Of a DNA stretch of 58,502 nt, positions 33,594 through 43,493 are shown piece after piece. A program made the position numbers and the translations under genes. A model generated the notes under the pieces. The model was not told the DNA's origin, searched no databases, and worked only from the letters and a program-made list of their open reading frames with translations. Location: assembly GCA_944332555.1 (NCBI GenBank), contig CALVKF010000004.1:1-58502 (forward strand), written 5' to 3'. Positions within the stretch are counted from its first letter, which is position 1. The number at the start of each line of letters is the position of its first letter. The DNA comes from an uncultured Bacilli bacterium. GTDB lineage: Bacteria > Bacillota_I > Bacilli_A > RF39 > UBA660.

Positions 33594-34260
33594 AAGAAAA
33601 TTTTTAGAGTTTGAAAATCTTACTACACACGAAGAAGATAACGATGAAAAATTAGCAAGTAAAATTAAAGAATTGAAAAATAAACGAAGAGAACCATATT
33701 ATTCAAAATATGATTTTATTAATTTTTGTAGAGATTGTAGAAATAGAATATCGCATGATGGGTATGAAAATGATTTTATTTTTTATAGTGAAGAAATGAT
33801 AAAAAAATTAGAAGATGTTATTGAAGAAATAAAACATCCTTATAAAGTTTATGATAAAGCTACAAAAAATGTATATTCTGCTAATTTAAATGATAATGTC
33901 AGAAAAGTAATGTTCGAAATGACAAATAAAAACTATACACATATTCCTATTTACGATAATGATAAGTTAGTAGGTGTATTTAGTGAAGGTGTATTATTTA
34001 ATTATTTATATAAAAATCAAATTGTAGAAATAGATGACGATACAATATTTGCTGATATTTTAGATTTTATAAGTTTTGATAATTTAAAGGAAATTATAAA
34101 ATTTGTGGATAGAAATAAATTATATGATGATGTGTGTTTAGAGTTTGTTAATGAATTTAAAAAAGGAAGCAAATTATCATGTGTTTTAGTTACTCAAACG
34201 GGTAAACCACAAGAAAAGGTAATAGGTATTCTTACATCTTGGGATATACTTGGAAGATAA
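33562..34260 (+). CDS. HEPN-like and CBS-domain fusion protein
   Basis: A 232-aa protein. The N-terminal helical part (1-90) contains FCRDCRNRISHDG, in which Arg60 and His65 form the R-x4-H motif of HEPN ribonucleases. The rest is a CBS pair that probably binds an adenine nucleotide: NDNVRKVMFEMTNKNYTHIPIYDNDKLVGVFSEGVLF, split by a helical insert, then LVTQTGKPQEKVIGILTSWDIL. ATG 33562 has TTGGAG upstream. It lies 33 bp before the Type ISP enzyme. I infer a nucleotide-gated RNase that could act as a second defence layer; the HEPN call rests on one short motif. Confidence 0.65.
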   Translation: MENVKNAETFRRKFLEFENLTTHEEDNDEKLASKIKELKNKRREPYYSKYDFINFCRDCRNRISHDGYENDFIFYSEEMIKKLEDVIEEIKHPYKVYDKATKNVYSANLNDNVRKVMFEMTNKNYTHIPIYDNDKLVGVFSEGVLFNYLYKNQIVEIDDDTIFADILDFISFDNLKEIIKFVDRNKLYDDVCLEFVNEFKKGSKLSCVLVTQTGKPQEKVIGILTSWDILGR

Positions 34261-34293
34261 TTTGATATGAAATATTAGAATGGAGAAATAATT

Positions 34294-37200
34294 ATGACTG
34301 TAAATGAATTATTAAAAACAATGAATAATGTTTTTGGAAATGAACGAGATAAAGGAACTGCATTTGAAAATTTAATAAAAATATATTTAGAACACGAACC
34401 AGCTTACATGTCTATGATATCAGATGTGTGGACTTGGAAAGAATTTCCATATAGAGATAATATTGGAGATACAGGGATTGACTTAGTTGCAAGAACTTAT
34501 GATGGACAATTTTGGGCAATACAATGTAAATTTTACAATGAAAATTATGAGATTTCTAAGGGAGATATTGATACTTTTTTGGCGACTTCATCAAAATATT
34601 TTTTTGTTAATGGTGAAAAAACAAAATTTGATTATAGGATTATTGCATCTACAACTACTCACTATAATCATATTGCAGAACAAACGCTGGAAAACCAAGA
34701 CCCTCCAGTTGGAAAAATTGGATTAAGTGATTTACAGGAATCTCAAATAGATTGGGTGAATACATTTAGGTTTAATCAAGAAAGAAAAATTCAAATGGTA
34801 GAACCAAAAAAGATAAAAGATTATCAACAAGAAGCGATTGATGCTGTTATTAATGGTTTTCTTAATAATGATCGTGGAAAACTGATCATGGCATGTGGAA
34901 CAGGAAAAACCTTTACAAGTTTAAAAATTGCCGAAAAACAATTAAATGGTAAGGGAAATGTTTTATTTTTGGTTCCTTCAATTGCACTTGCAAGTCAAAC
35001 TTTATTTGAATGGGCTTCTCAAAGCAATTATTTATACAACGCTTGTGTAGTATGTAGCGATAATAAGGCTTCTAAAGGTGATGAATCTGTAGATTTAGGA
35101 ATTCCATCTACAACAAATGTACAAAGATTATTAGAATGGTATAATAATTCAAAAAAATTAAATAGAGATATGAATTTTATCTTTTCTACATATCAGTCAA
35201 TTGATGTAATTTCTAAATTTTCAAAAGAGATAGATTTAGAGTTTGATTTGATAATTTGTGATGAAGCGCACAGAACAACTGGTGTAACATTAAGTGATGA
35301 AGATGAAAGCTATTTTGTAAAGGTACATGATAATAATTTTATTAAGGCTAAAAAAAGATTATATATGACTGCTACTCCTAAAATTTATGGCGATGGTGTT
35401 AAAGGAAGAGTTAAGGAAGTAAATGCTGTATTATGTTCAATGGATGATGAAAGTATTTATGGTCCAGAATTTTATAAATTATCTTTTAGTGATGCTGTAA
35501 AACGAGGTTTATTGACTGATTACAAGGTTTTGGTGTTAGCAGTTGATGAAGAATATGTAAAAATAGAGTTGCAAGATTTATTAAAAGATGAAAATCATGA
35601 GATAAAATTGGATGACTCTGTTAAGATAATGGGATGTTGGAATGGCTTGTCAAAAATATCCACTTGGGATGAAAAAGAAAATTTCTTATCTGATCCAGCA
35701 CCTATGAAACGGGCTGTTGCCTTTTGTAATAGAATAAAAGATTCACAAAAATTAGTAGAAATGTTTAAAATAATTCAAGAACATGTTAGAAGTGAATACA
35801 GGCCCGACAAAGAAAAACTTGTAAAAATTGATATTAAACATGTTGATGGTACTTTTAATGCTTTAGAAAAAAAAGAAAGAATCAATTGGCTAAAAGACGA
35901 TATTAAAGATGGAGAATGTAGAATACTTTCTAATGCGAGGTGTTTATCAGAAGGTGTAGATGTTCCAGCATTAGATGCAGTAATCTTTCTTAATCCAAGA
36001 AGTAGTATGATAGATATTATTCAATCTGTTGGAAGAGTAATGAGAAAGGCAGAAGGAAAAAAATATGGGTATGTTATACTACCAATTGGAGTTTCTGCAT
36101 CAGAAAATCCAGAAGAAGCATTAGACAATAATGAAAAATATAAGTTAGTTTGGGAAGTATTACAGGCTTTGAGAGCCCATGATGATCGTTTCAATAATAC
36201 TATTAATAAGATAGATTTAAATAAGAAAAAACCAGATCAAATTGAAGTTATTGGTATAGGTTCATCTAAAGAACAAGATATAGATAATGGAACTAAAACA
36301 ATTAAAGTGAAAGATAATATAAAGCAAAAAGTTCAATTAACTCTTGATTTAAAAACTTTTGATGAATGGAAGGATTCAATTTATGCAAAAATGGTAAAAA
36401 GAGTTGGTTCTAGAATATATTGGGAAATGTGGGCTAAAGATGTCGCTGATATTGCAACATCTCATATGAAAAAAATTAAAGAACTTTTAGCTACTGATGA
36501 CCCCAAAATAAAAAAAGCAATTACAGAATTTATAGAAGGTTTACGACAAAACCTTAATAATTCCATAACTGAAGATGATGCGATAGAAATGTTGGCAGAA
36601 CATATGATTACTAAACCAGTGTTTAATGCATTATTTGATCAATATGAATTTGTAAATAACAATCCTGTTTCTCAAACAATGCAAAAAATGATAGATATTT
36701 TAGATAAACAATTTACGGAAGAAGAAAGAAAAAAACTTGATGAATTTTATGAAAGTATAAAAGAAAGAGCCCAAGGTATTGATAATGCTATTGGTAAGCA
36801 AAAAATAATCCTTGAATTATATGAAAAATTCTTTAAAACTGCATTGCCTAAAGAAGTAGAAAAATTAGGAATTGTATATACTCCGACAGAATGTGTAGAT
36901 TTTATTATTAATAGTGTAGAGTATTTAATGAAAAAAGAATTTGGTAAAAGTCTTTCGGACCATGGAATACATATAATAGATGGCTTTACGGGAACGGGAA
37001 CTTTTATTGTTAGATTATTACAGAGTTGTATAATTAAGCCTCAAGATTTATTATATAAATATACTAATGATATTCACGCTAATGAAATAGTGTTACTTGC
37101 ATACTATATTGCGGCAATTAATATTGAAGAAACTTTTCATGAGTTAAATAAGAATAAAGAGTATATTCCATTTGATGGAATTGTATTAACAGATACATTT

Positions 37201-39069
37201 CAATTATATGAAGACAGTAATGAGCATGAATGGACAAAAAATATAAATGAATTAGCGTTGCCACAAAATAATGAAAGAGCATTAAAACAAAGAGAACTGC
37301 CTATAACTGTTTGTATTGGGAACCCACCTTATTCAATTGGCCAAAAGTCTGCAAATGATAATGCTCAAAATTTGTCTTATCCCAAATTGGACTCTAGAAT
37401 TACAAATACTTATGCTGTTAATTCTAAAGCAAATTTAAAAAAAGGATTATATGATTTATACATTAAAGCATTTAGGTGGGCTTCTGATAGAATTAAGGAT
37501 AATGGGATTGTTGCGTATATTACTAATGGTTCATATATTGATAATCAGGGTATGGATGGATTTAGAAAATGTTTGCTAGAAGAATTTACATCAATTTATG
37601 TGTTTAATTTGAGAGGAAATCAAAGAACATCAGGAGAAACATCTAGAAAAGAAGGCGGAAAAATTTTTGGTAGTGGTAGTAGGACACCAGTTGCTATTAC
37701 ATTTTTAATAAAAAATAAAGAAAGAAATCATGATAATTTTATTCATTATTATGATATTGGAGATTATTTAACTAGAGAACAAAAATTAAATATAATAAGT
37801 CGTTTTAATAATGTAGAAAATATTAAATGGAATCATATTGTTCCTGATGCAAATAATGATTGGATAAATAAAAAAAATTATCAATTTAAAAATTTAGAAC
37901 CAATGGCCCCAATTAATAAAAATGATATGAAATCAAAATCATATTTTACAAATTATGCAATTGGTTTAGTAACTAATAGAGATAATTGGGTCTATAATTT
38001 TAGCAGAAAAAAATTAAGTAAAAATATTAATGTTATGCTATGTAATTATGAGAATGAAAGGTTAAAAATGTTAAATGACAATAATTATTCAATTACAACC
38101 AATGAAACTTTGATAAGTTGGTCAGCTGGGCTAAAAAAGAAGCTAAATCAAAATGTTAAAATAGAGTTTAATCAAGATAAAATACTAACATGCCTTTATA
38201 GACCATTTTGTAAAGAATATTTATATTATGACAATAACATTATTGAACGACCAGGTAAACTGGCTAATTTACATCTTGCATATAACAAAGTTATTTGTGT
38301 ACATGGTTTTGGTGGAAGTAAAGGCTTTTCTTGTTTGATAACAGATAAATATAATGATCTTCAGCTCATTGAAAATGGTCAGTGTTTTCCCTTGTACTGG
38401 TATGAAGAAAAACATAATAATACATTATTTGGAGAACAAAATATTATTAAACACGATGTAATAACCGATTATATAAAAAATAAAATAGAAAAACAATATT
38501 TAAAAGAAATAGATAAGGAAGATATATTTTATTATGTATATGGAATTTTACATTCTGAAGATTATAGAAATACATTTGCATCTGATTTAAAAAAATCTTT
38601 ACCAAGAATACCAATAGTTGATAAATATGAAGATTTTGTTGCATTTAGTAATGCTGGAAAAAAGCTAGCCGATTTACATTTAAATTATGAAAGCGTAAAG
38701 CTTTATTCTAAGTGTAAAATTTATATATATCCAGGAGCAAATTATAAGGTAACAAAAATGAAATTTGGAAAAAGTAAAAATAATAATAAAGATAAAACGA
38801 TTATTGAATATAATGAAAAAATAACAATTTCTAATATACCTGAAAAAGCTTATGAATATATAGTTAATGGAAAATCGGCAATAGAATGGATTATGGAGAG
38901 ATACGCAATTACAACTGATAAAAAAAGTGGTATAGTAAATGATCCAAATGATTGGTGTAAAGAAGTAAATGATGAAAAATATATATTTAATTTATTATTA
39001 AAAATTATTAATATTTCCATTAAAACAGTGGATATTGTAAATTCTTTACCAAAATTAAATTTTGACTAG
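34294..39069 (+). CDS. Type ISP restriction-modification enzyme
   Basis: A 1591-aa single-chain restriction-modification enzyme of the LlaBIII/LlaGI kind. In order: an Mrr-like nuclease (GIDLVARTYDGQFWAIQCKF; Asp63, Gln77, Lys79), a superfamily 2 helicase/translocase (Walker A MACGTGKT near 200, CDEAHRTTG, SVGRVMRKAEG), a helical coupler, a gamma-class N6-adenine methyltransferase (motif I IIDGFTGTGTF near 893, motif IV GNPPY near 1010), and a C-terminal target-recognition domain. It methylates one strand of an asymmetric site and cuts unmethylated phage DNA after head-to-head translocation. No stop or frameshift is seen. Sequence specificity cannot be read. Confidence 0.93.
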   Translation: MTVNELLKTMNNVFGNERDKGTAFENLIKIYLEHEPAYMSMISDVWTWKEFPYRDNIGDTGIDLVARTYDGQFWAIQCKFYNENYEISKGDIDTFLATSSKYFFVNGEKTKFDYRIIASTTTHYNHIAEQTLENQDPPVGKIGLSDLQESQIDWVNTFRFNQERKIQMVEPKKIKDYQQEAIDAVINGFLNNDRGKLIMACGTGKTFTSLKIAEKQLNGKGNVLFLVPSIALASQTLFEWASQSNYLYNACVVCSDNKASKGDESVDLGIPSTTNVQRLLEWYNNSKKLNRDMNFIFSTYQSIDVISKFSKEIDLEFDLIICDEAHRTTGVTLSDEDESYFVKVHDNNFIKAKKRLYMTATPKIYGDGVKGRVKEVNAVLCSMDDESIYGPEFYKLSFSDAVKRGLLTDYKVLVLAVDEEYVKIELQDLLKDENHEIKLDDSVKIMGCWNGLSKISTWDEKENFLSDPAPMKRAVAFCNRIKDSQKLVEMFKIIQEHVRSEYRPDKEKLVKIDIKHVDGTFNALEKKERINWLKDDIKDGECRILSNARCLSEGVDVPALDAVIFLNPRSSMIDIIQSVGRVMRKAEGKKYGYVILPIGVSASENPEEALDNNEKYKLVWEVLQALRAHDDRFNNTINKIDLNKKKPDQIEVIGIGSSKEQDIDNGTKTIKVKDNIKQKVQLTLDLKTFDEWKDSIYAKMVKRVGSRIYWEMWAKDVADIATSHMKKIKELLATDDPKIKKAITEFIEGLRQNLNNSITEDDAIEMLAEHMITKPVFNALFDQYEFVNNNPVSQTMQKMIDILDKQFTEEERKKLDEFYESIKERAQGIDNAIGKQKIILELYEKFFKTALPKEVEKLGIVYTPTECVDFIINSVEYLMKKEFGKSLSDHGIHIIDGFTGTGTFIVRLLQSCIIKPQDLLYKYTNDIHANEIVLLAYYIAAINIEETFHELNKNKEYIPFDGIVLTDTFQLYEDSNEHEWTKNINELALPQNNERALKQRELPITVCIGNPPYSIGQKSANDNAQNLSYPKLDSRITNTYAVNSKANLKKGLYDLYIKAFRWASDRIKDNGIVAYITNGSYIDNQGMDGFRKCLLEEFTSIYVFNLRGNQRTSGETSRKEGGKIFGSGSRTPVAITFLIKNKERNHDNFIHYYDIGDYLTREQKLNIISRFNNVENIKWNHIVPDANNDWINKKNYQFKNLEPMAPINKNDMKSKSYFTNYAIGLVTNRDNWVYNFSRKKLSKNINVMLCNYENERLKMLNDNNYSITTNETLISWSAGLKKKLNQNVKIEFNQDKILTCLYRPFCKEYLYYDNNIIERPGKLANLHLAYNKVICVHGFGGSKGFSCLITDKYNDLQLIENGQCFPLYWYEEKHNNTLFGEQNIIKHDVITDYIKNKIEKQYLKEIDKEDIFYYVYGILHSEDYRNTFASDLKKSLPRIPIVDKYEDFVAFSNAGKKLADLHLNYESVKLYSKCKIYIYPGANYKVTKMKFGKSKNNNKDKTIIEYNEKITISNIPEKAYEYIVNGKSAIEWIMERYAITTDKKSGIVNDPNDWCKEVNDEKYIFNLLLKIINISIKTVDIVNSLPKLNFD

Positions 39070-39098
39070 AAAAACATTTTAAAATATTGGGAGTACAT

Positions 39099-41699
39099 AT
39101 GGGAAAAAATTCAAATAGAGATGATTTTAGTAAAAAAACAATTGAAATATTATGCAAAAGAGTTAATGCTATTTGCTCTAATCCGGAATGTAATAGAGGA
39201 ACTCTTGCAGCTTCTAGTGAACCAAATAAATTTGTTAATACAGGGGTTGCATCACATATTTGTGCTGCTGCTCCTGGTGGTCCGAGATATGACGCAAAAA
39301 TGACTTTTGAACAAAGAAGCAGTATCGATAATGGTATTTGGCTTTGCCAATCTTGTGCTAAATATGTTGATAGTGATGAAAAAAAATATACTGTAGAATT
39401 GCTACATAGCTGGAAAGAACAGGCGGAATCCAGAGCACAAAAAGGACTTGTAAAACCTATATATGAACCCTCAAAAAAGGATATGATGATATTTAACATT
39501 GTTGAATCAACACAATATAATGTGGTTTTTAATGATGAAGATAGAGATAATAATTATTCGGATTTATATAAGGATTATATAAATAAATTTAAAGAAAATA
39601 ATAATTATCTATATTCGGTGTTATTTGATAAGAATGTTAAGTACAGCGAAACTGATAATATATATACGAAATTTAGTAGGCAAATTTTAAATTGGATTAT
39701 TGGTAAAGGCAAATTTCCTGATTGTTTAAATGATTTTTATAATAAACTTTCAAAGGATTATCGTTTTACAGAAAAATCTATTATTAAAAAGAGATGGCAA
39801 GCTAATTGCGAATATTTTGCTAGTAATGTTGAAAGAGCCTATGAAATTTATAAAGAAATGTTGGACAAAGTAATAAATTCAAAAAAAATTCCAGTATGGT
39901 TTAAAGATGATATTTTTATTGATGGAAGAAATTTGAGTATTCATATAGATAATATCAATCATACATTTAATCTTAATAATGTTTTTCAAGACGAAATAAA
40001 CAAAAATATTCATAAACTTGCATTTCCAGTGGTTGATAGAATAAAAAATGATATGTATGAACAATCAATAAAAAATATATTTAACATTAAGAATAAATCT
40101 GATAAAACTTTGATTCTTGGTGCAGGAATAGAATACATCTTAAACTCTATTCAAGAGTTAACTTATATTGCTATATTATATGGTTCAATTACTCATTTGA
40201 GATTAGTTAGACAAGTATTTTCTGATATTATGTATTTGTATTCTGATTGCTATGAAGATGATGAATTTTATGCTTTAACTTTAAAACTGAAATTGTTGGC
40301 TGGATTATTTGATGATTATAAAAAAATATATAATAAAATAAAATATAAATATAAATTTGTCAATAGTAAGAAATTTATTGGTGAGCTATATGGTACAAAG
40401 AAATCATTATTATCTTTTGATAATAATTTGTTTGATTGTTTATTCTTTGAAATATATGGTAGAAATGTAAATGAAAAACAATTTGAAGAATTAGAAAATA
40501 GTATATTAAAAATTTTGAATTCTATTACAGGAGATATAAACCCTGATATAGTTGATAAAGCCTTTAATTCAATACCTAATAATTTGCATAGAATGCATAA
40601 TAAAAAATCTTTGTTTCAAGTAATGATAAAATATATAGAAAACAATTATTCTAGATTTTTTTCTAGTTTTAATATTATTATAAATAATATAGAAATCAAT
40701 GAATTAACTGAACAAGAAAAAAATGAATTTGTATTACTCATTAAAAAGTGTTCTGATTGTGAGAAAGGACAATTTGATCTTAGTTCAGTTTTAAAAAAAA
40801 TAAAAAAGCTTTTAGATTGTGATACATATAGTTTATTATGCGATAAATTCGAATCAAAAGATGATATAATTAAGCATTTGATAAATAATGATATGGAAAA
40901 TGCTTTATTAGAAATTGTCGATTTCAAAATAAGTCAAGCAAAGCAGCGTGAAAAAAATCCTAATGAACATTTTAGATATAAATACAATTATAATTTAAAT
41001 GGTTTGATATCAAATAAAAGTATTTTTGTAAATAATAGTCTAAAAAATAAAATGTTATATCTTGCAAAGTTAGTGTTATTATCTAAAAATCAATACGCAT
41101 ATGAGAAAAAAGACATTATTGGTTTATTATGCCATTTGATAGCTCAAAAGAAAGTTAATAAGCATGAGATTAAAAAAATAGTTGGCGCAATACAGTTGGA
41201 TTCGGCAGTAGATTTTTTTGATGATAATCAAGATAACAATATAGAAATTTATGTTATGATGTTAAAATTTTTTTTAGGTAATATTAGATTGAAAGAATAT
41301 TTAGAAAAATTATTAACATATGAAATAGAAAAAGATAATTTATTAAATGATATATTAGATTGTATAAATATTATTTTTAGTTACTATAAGTGTAATAAGT
41401 ATTTAAAATATATTTATCCTATTTATCGTTTTGCAATAAGCAGAAGAGAATTTGAAATAACTAAAAGGGCATTGGTTTTGTCTAAATTGTTTATTAATAC
41501 ACCATTTTTTAAAGAGATTGAATTTGATTATAAGAATATAATTATGTATAACAATTATAATGAAATTTTTATAATTGTACAAATAGTTAAGGGTTTTACA
41601 AATGTTAATATGATGACTTTTGAAAATATTATTAAATTACTTGAGAATCATGAAAATTATAATGTTAGATATATAACCAAGAAAATCTATGATAACTAA
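39099..41699 (+). CDS. Large protein with N-terminal HNH-like zinc domain
   Basis: An 866-aa protein. Residues 15-110 form a zinc/HNH-like domain: CSNPEC (Cys26, Cys31), GVASHICAAAPGGPRYD with His53, the strongly conserved SSIDNGIWLCQSCAKYVD and LLHSWKEQAE. This module is known at the N terminus of varied defence-associated proteins. The remaining 750 residues are helical, rich in Asn, Lys and Ile, with no motif I recognise. It starts 30 bp after the Type ISP gene; the ATG at 39099 has GGGAG upstream. I infer an additional nuclease effector of the island, with the long helical part as sensor. Confidence 0.7.
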   Translation: MGKNSNRDDFSKKTIEILCKRVNAICSNPECNRGTLAASSEPNKFVNTGVASHICAAAPGGPRYDAKMTFEQRSSIDNGIWLCQSCAKYVDSDEKKYTVELLHSWKEQAESRAQKGLVKPIYEPSKKDMMIFNIVESTQYNVVFNDEDRDNNYSDLYKDYINKFKENNNYLYSVLFDKNVKYSETDNIYTKFSRQILNWIIGKGKFPDCLNDFYNKLSKDYRFTEKSIIKKRWQANCEYFASNVERAYEIYKEMLDKVINSKKIPVWFKDDIFIDGRNLSIHIDNINHTFNLNNVFQDEINKNIHKLAFPVVDRIKNDMYEQSIKNIFNIKNKSDKTLILGAGIEYILNSIQELTYIAILYGSITHLRLVRQVFSDIMYLYSDCYEDDEFYALTLKLKLLAGLFDDYKKIYNKIKYKYKFVNSKKFIGELYGTKKSLLSFDNNLFDCLFFEIYGRNVNEKQFEELENSILKILNSITGDINPDIVDKAFNSIPNNLHRMHNKKSLFQVMIKYIENNYSRFFSSFNIIINNIEINELTEQEKNEFVLLIKKCSDCEKGQFDLSSVLKKIKKLLDCDTYSLLCDKFESKDDIIKHLINNDMENALLEIVDFKISQAKQREKNPNEHFRYKYNYNLNGLISNKSIFVNNSLKNKMLYLAKLVLLSKNQYAYEKKDIIGLLCHLIAQKKVNKHEIKKIVGAIQLDSAVDFFDDNQDNNIEIYVMMLKFFLGNIRLKEYLEKLLTYEIEKDNLLNDILDCINIIFSYYKCNKYLKYIYPIYRFAISRREFEITKRALVLSKLFINTPFFKEIEFDYKNIIMYNNYNEIFIIVQIVKGFTNVNMMTFENIIKLLENHENYNVRYITKKIYDN

Positions 41700-41769
41700 A
41701 CTAATAATTTTTCTTTCAATACATTCAATAATACGGTATAATAATACTCAAGAAATATGGTGATAAAAT

Positions 41770-42009
41770 ATGACAATATATGATTTATTTAGAAAAACCG
41801 GTCCAAATGATAGATATTCTATGATAAAGGTTGAAGATAAAAGTATTCATCAAGAACTATTTTATATATTAAGACGACATGAATATATGGATGCTTTTTA
41901 TGAAGCTTTAAAAAAACATAATTTATATCAAGATTACTGTGATATGTCAGATGACTTTTTTAGACAAATCATAAATGAATGGCAAGAAGAACATAATGTT
42001 AAAATTTAA
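41770..42009 (+). CDS. Small unknown protein (79 aa)
   Basis: Not recognised. It is a soluble helical protein with charged and aromatic residues (YDLFRKTGPNDRYSMIKVED, LRRHEYMDAFYEALKKHNLY). It has its own TATAAT -10 in the preceding gap. It is 9 nt upstream of the next gene, so the two form an operon. Confidence 0.6.
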   Translation: MTIYDLFRKTGPNDRYSMIKVEDKSIHQELFYILRRHEYMDAFYEALKKHNLYQDYCDMSDDFFRQIINEWQEEHNVKI

Positions 42010-42018
42010 AGGTGAAAT

Positions 42019-42705
42019 ATGGATAAAGAATTTTCTGATAATTTAGTTGAAGGTTTAGTTAATTTAAGAAGATATATAATTAAGGATAAACCACACATAA
42101 AAAAATATGAAAAGATAAGAAAAATTCATCAAGAAATAGTTGATAGTATGGATGATTATCTATGTGAACACATAAATAATGGCACAAAAAGTAGAGAAAT
42201 GGTTGTATGTTTAGATAATAGTGGTTTAGATATTCCTGTTGATTTAGATTCAGAGAATATAGATGATAAAAGTATCTTATCAGAAATATTTGTGTATAAA
42301 GTATATCCTAGTTTAAAATCAATAACTGAAGAATATATTGAAAAACATAAATTTAGAAATGCCGCAAAGATAAAAATGCTTGATGCAATGAATAATTCTG
42401 TTGTTGGTTTATTTAAAGTTATTAACATAGATTTTGATAATTGTTATGTTACTTATGAAGATGTTTTTACTCACAAAACATATAAAATAATAGATATTAC
42501 TTTTTCAACAATTTATAAAAATCTATATAAAGAAAAAAATCTTTATGTTTATAATAGATTAATTAGCTATGAAAGCATAACTTTTGGAACTGGTATGCAT
42601 ATTAAAATTAATTCAGATGACAAGAAATTTAAAAATTTCTTAAAAAAACATAATTATAATAAGTACAGTGATTTATATAGATGTTTATATTTATATTATT
42701 TGTAA
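42019..42705 (+). CDS. Unknown protein (228 aa)
   Basis: Not recognised. The N-terminal half is helical and charged. The C-terminal half looks like a beta-rich domain (VVGLFKVINIDFDNCYVTYEDVFTHKTYKIIDI, then YNRLISYESITFGTGMHIKI). Such a pattern suggests a binding domain rather than an enzyme. It has no signal peptide or membrane segment and is co-transcribed with the 79-aa gene. It marks the right edge of the accessory run. Confidence 0.6.
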   Translation: MDKEFSDNLVEGLVNLRRYIIKDKPHIKKYEKIRKIHQEIVDSMDDYLCEHINNGTKSREMVVCLDNSGLDIPVDLDSENIDDKSILSEIFVYKVYPSLKSITEEYIEKHKFRNAAKIKMLDAMNNSVVGLFKVINIDFDNCYVTYEDVFTHKTYKIIDITFSTIYKNLYKEKNLYVYNRLISYESITFGTGMHIKINSDDKKFKNFLKKHNYNKYSDLYRCLYLYYL

Positions 42706-42781
42706 TATAAAATAACAATTACTCCTTTTTATTTTTAGTGAACTTTGATATAATAAATAAAAAGAAAAGAGTGGTGTTTAA

Positions 42782-43450
42782 ATGTTTTATATTACTGGAG
42801 ATACGCATCGGGATTTTACCAGAGTTCATAATTTACCAAAGGGTAGTACTTTAATAATTCTAGGAGATGCTGGTATTAATTATTTTTTAAATAAGGAAGA
42901 TAAAGAATTAAAAGAATATTTAAATAGCCTAGATATTACATTTTTGTGTATTCAAGATAATCACGAAGAAAGACCAGAAAATATTCCTACATATAAAGAA
43001 AATAAAATGTATGGTGGTAAAGTATTTATAGAAGATGATTATCCTAATTTAATATTTTTAAAAAATGGTGAAATTTATACTATAAATAATAAAAAAGTAT
43101 TGGTTATCGGTGGTGCATATTCCATAGATAAAAATATCCGTCTTCTTTATGGATGGCATTGGTTTAAAGATGAACAATTAAGTAAGAGTGAGATGAATAC
43201 GATATTAGAAAAATATCAAGGTACTCATGTTGATGTAATACTTTCGCATACATCTCCAAAAAAGTTCGAACCAGTTGAAGTATTCTTAAGTGGTATTGAT
43301 CAAAAAACGGTAGATAAAACCATGGAAGAATTCTTAGATACTGTGGAAGAAACTATAAAATATGATAAATGGTATTGTGGACACTATCACACTGAAAAAA
43401 TTGTTGATAAAATAGAATTTATGTTTGAAAATATTAAAGAATTTAGATAA
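42782..43450 (+). CDS. Metallophosphoesterase
   Basis: A 222-aa calcineurin-like phosphoesterase with the metal-binding motifs in order: GDTHRD, ILGDAG, QDNHEER (in place of GNHE), LSHTSPKK and CGHYHTEK. The dinuclear metal site looks complete. The substrate is unknown. It has a GTGGTG ribosome binding site and ends at a bidirectional terminator. Confidence 0.88.
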   Translation: MFYITGDTHRDFTRVHNLPKGSTLIILGDAGINYFLNKEDKELKEYLNSLDITFLCIQDNHEERPENIPTYKENKMYGGKVFIEDDYPNLIFLKNGEIYTINNKKVLVIGGAYSIDKNIRLLYGWHWFKDEQLSKSEMNTILEKYQGTHVDVILSHTSPKKFEPVEVFLSGIDQKTVDKTMEEFLDTVEETIKYDKWYCGHYHTEKIVDKIEFMFENIKEFR

Positions 43451-43460
43451 ATTTAAAAGA

Positions 43461-43493
43461 AAATGATTAGTTGTTTTGAACTAATCATTTTTT
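43461..43493. terminator. Bidirectional terminator
   Basis: A 12-bp perfect stem AAATGATTAGTT/AACTAATCATTT flanked by A and T runs, between convergent genes. Confidence 0.85.

Noticed and set aside
34294..39069. Type ISP gene as two fused or frameshifted ORFs
   Set aside because: A single 1591-codon frame contains nuclease, helicase, methyltransferase and recognition parts in the order normal for Type ISP enzymes.
39020..39499. A 159-codon minus-strand frame opposite the start of the HNH-like gene
   Set aside because: It lies entirely opposite the end of the Type ISP gene and the N-terminal zinc domain of the 39099 gene, whose conserved motifs are clear. It has no ribosome binding site and its product is not protein-like.
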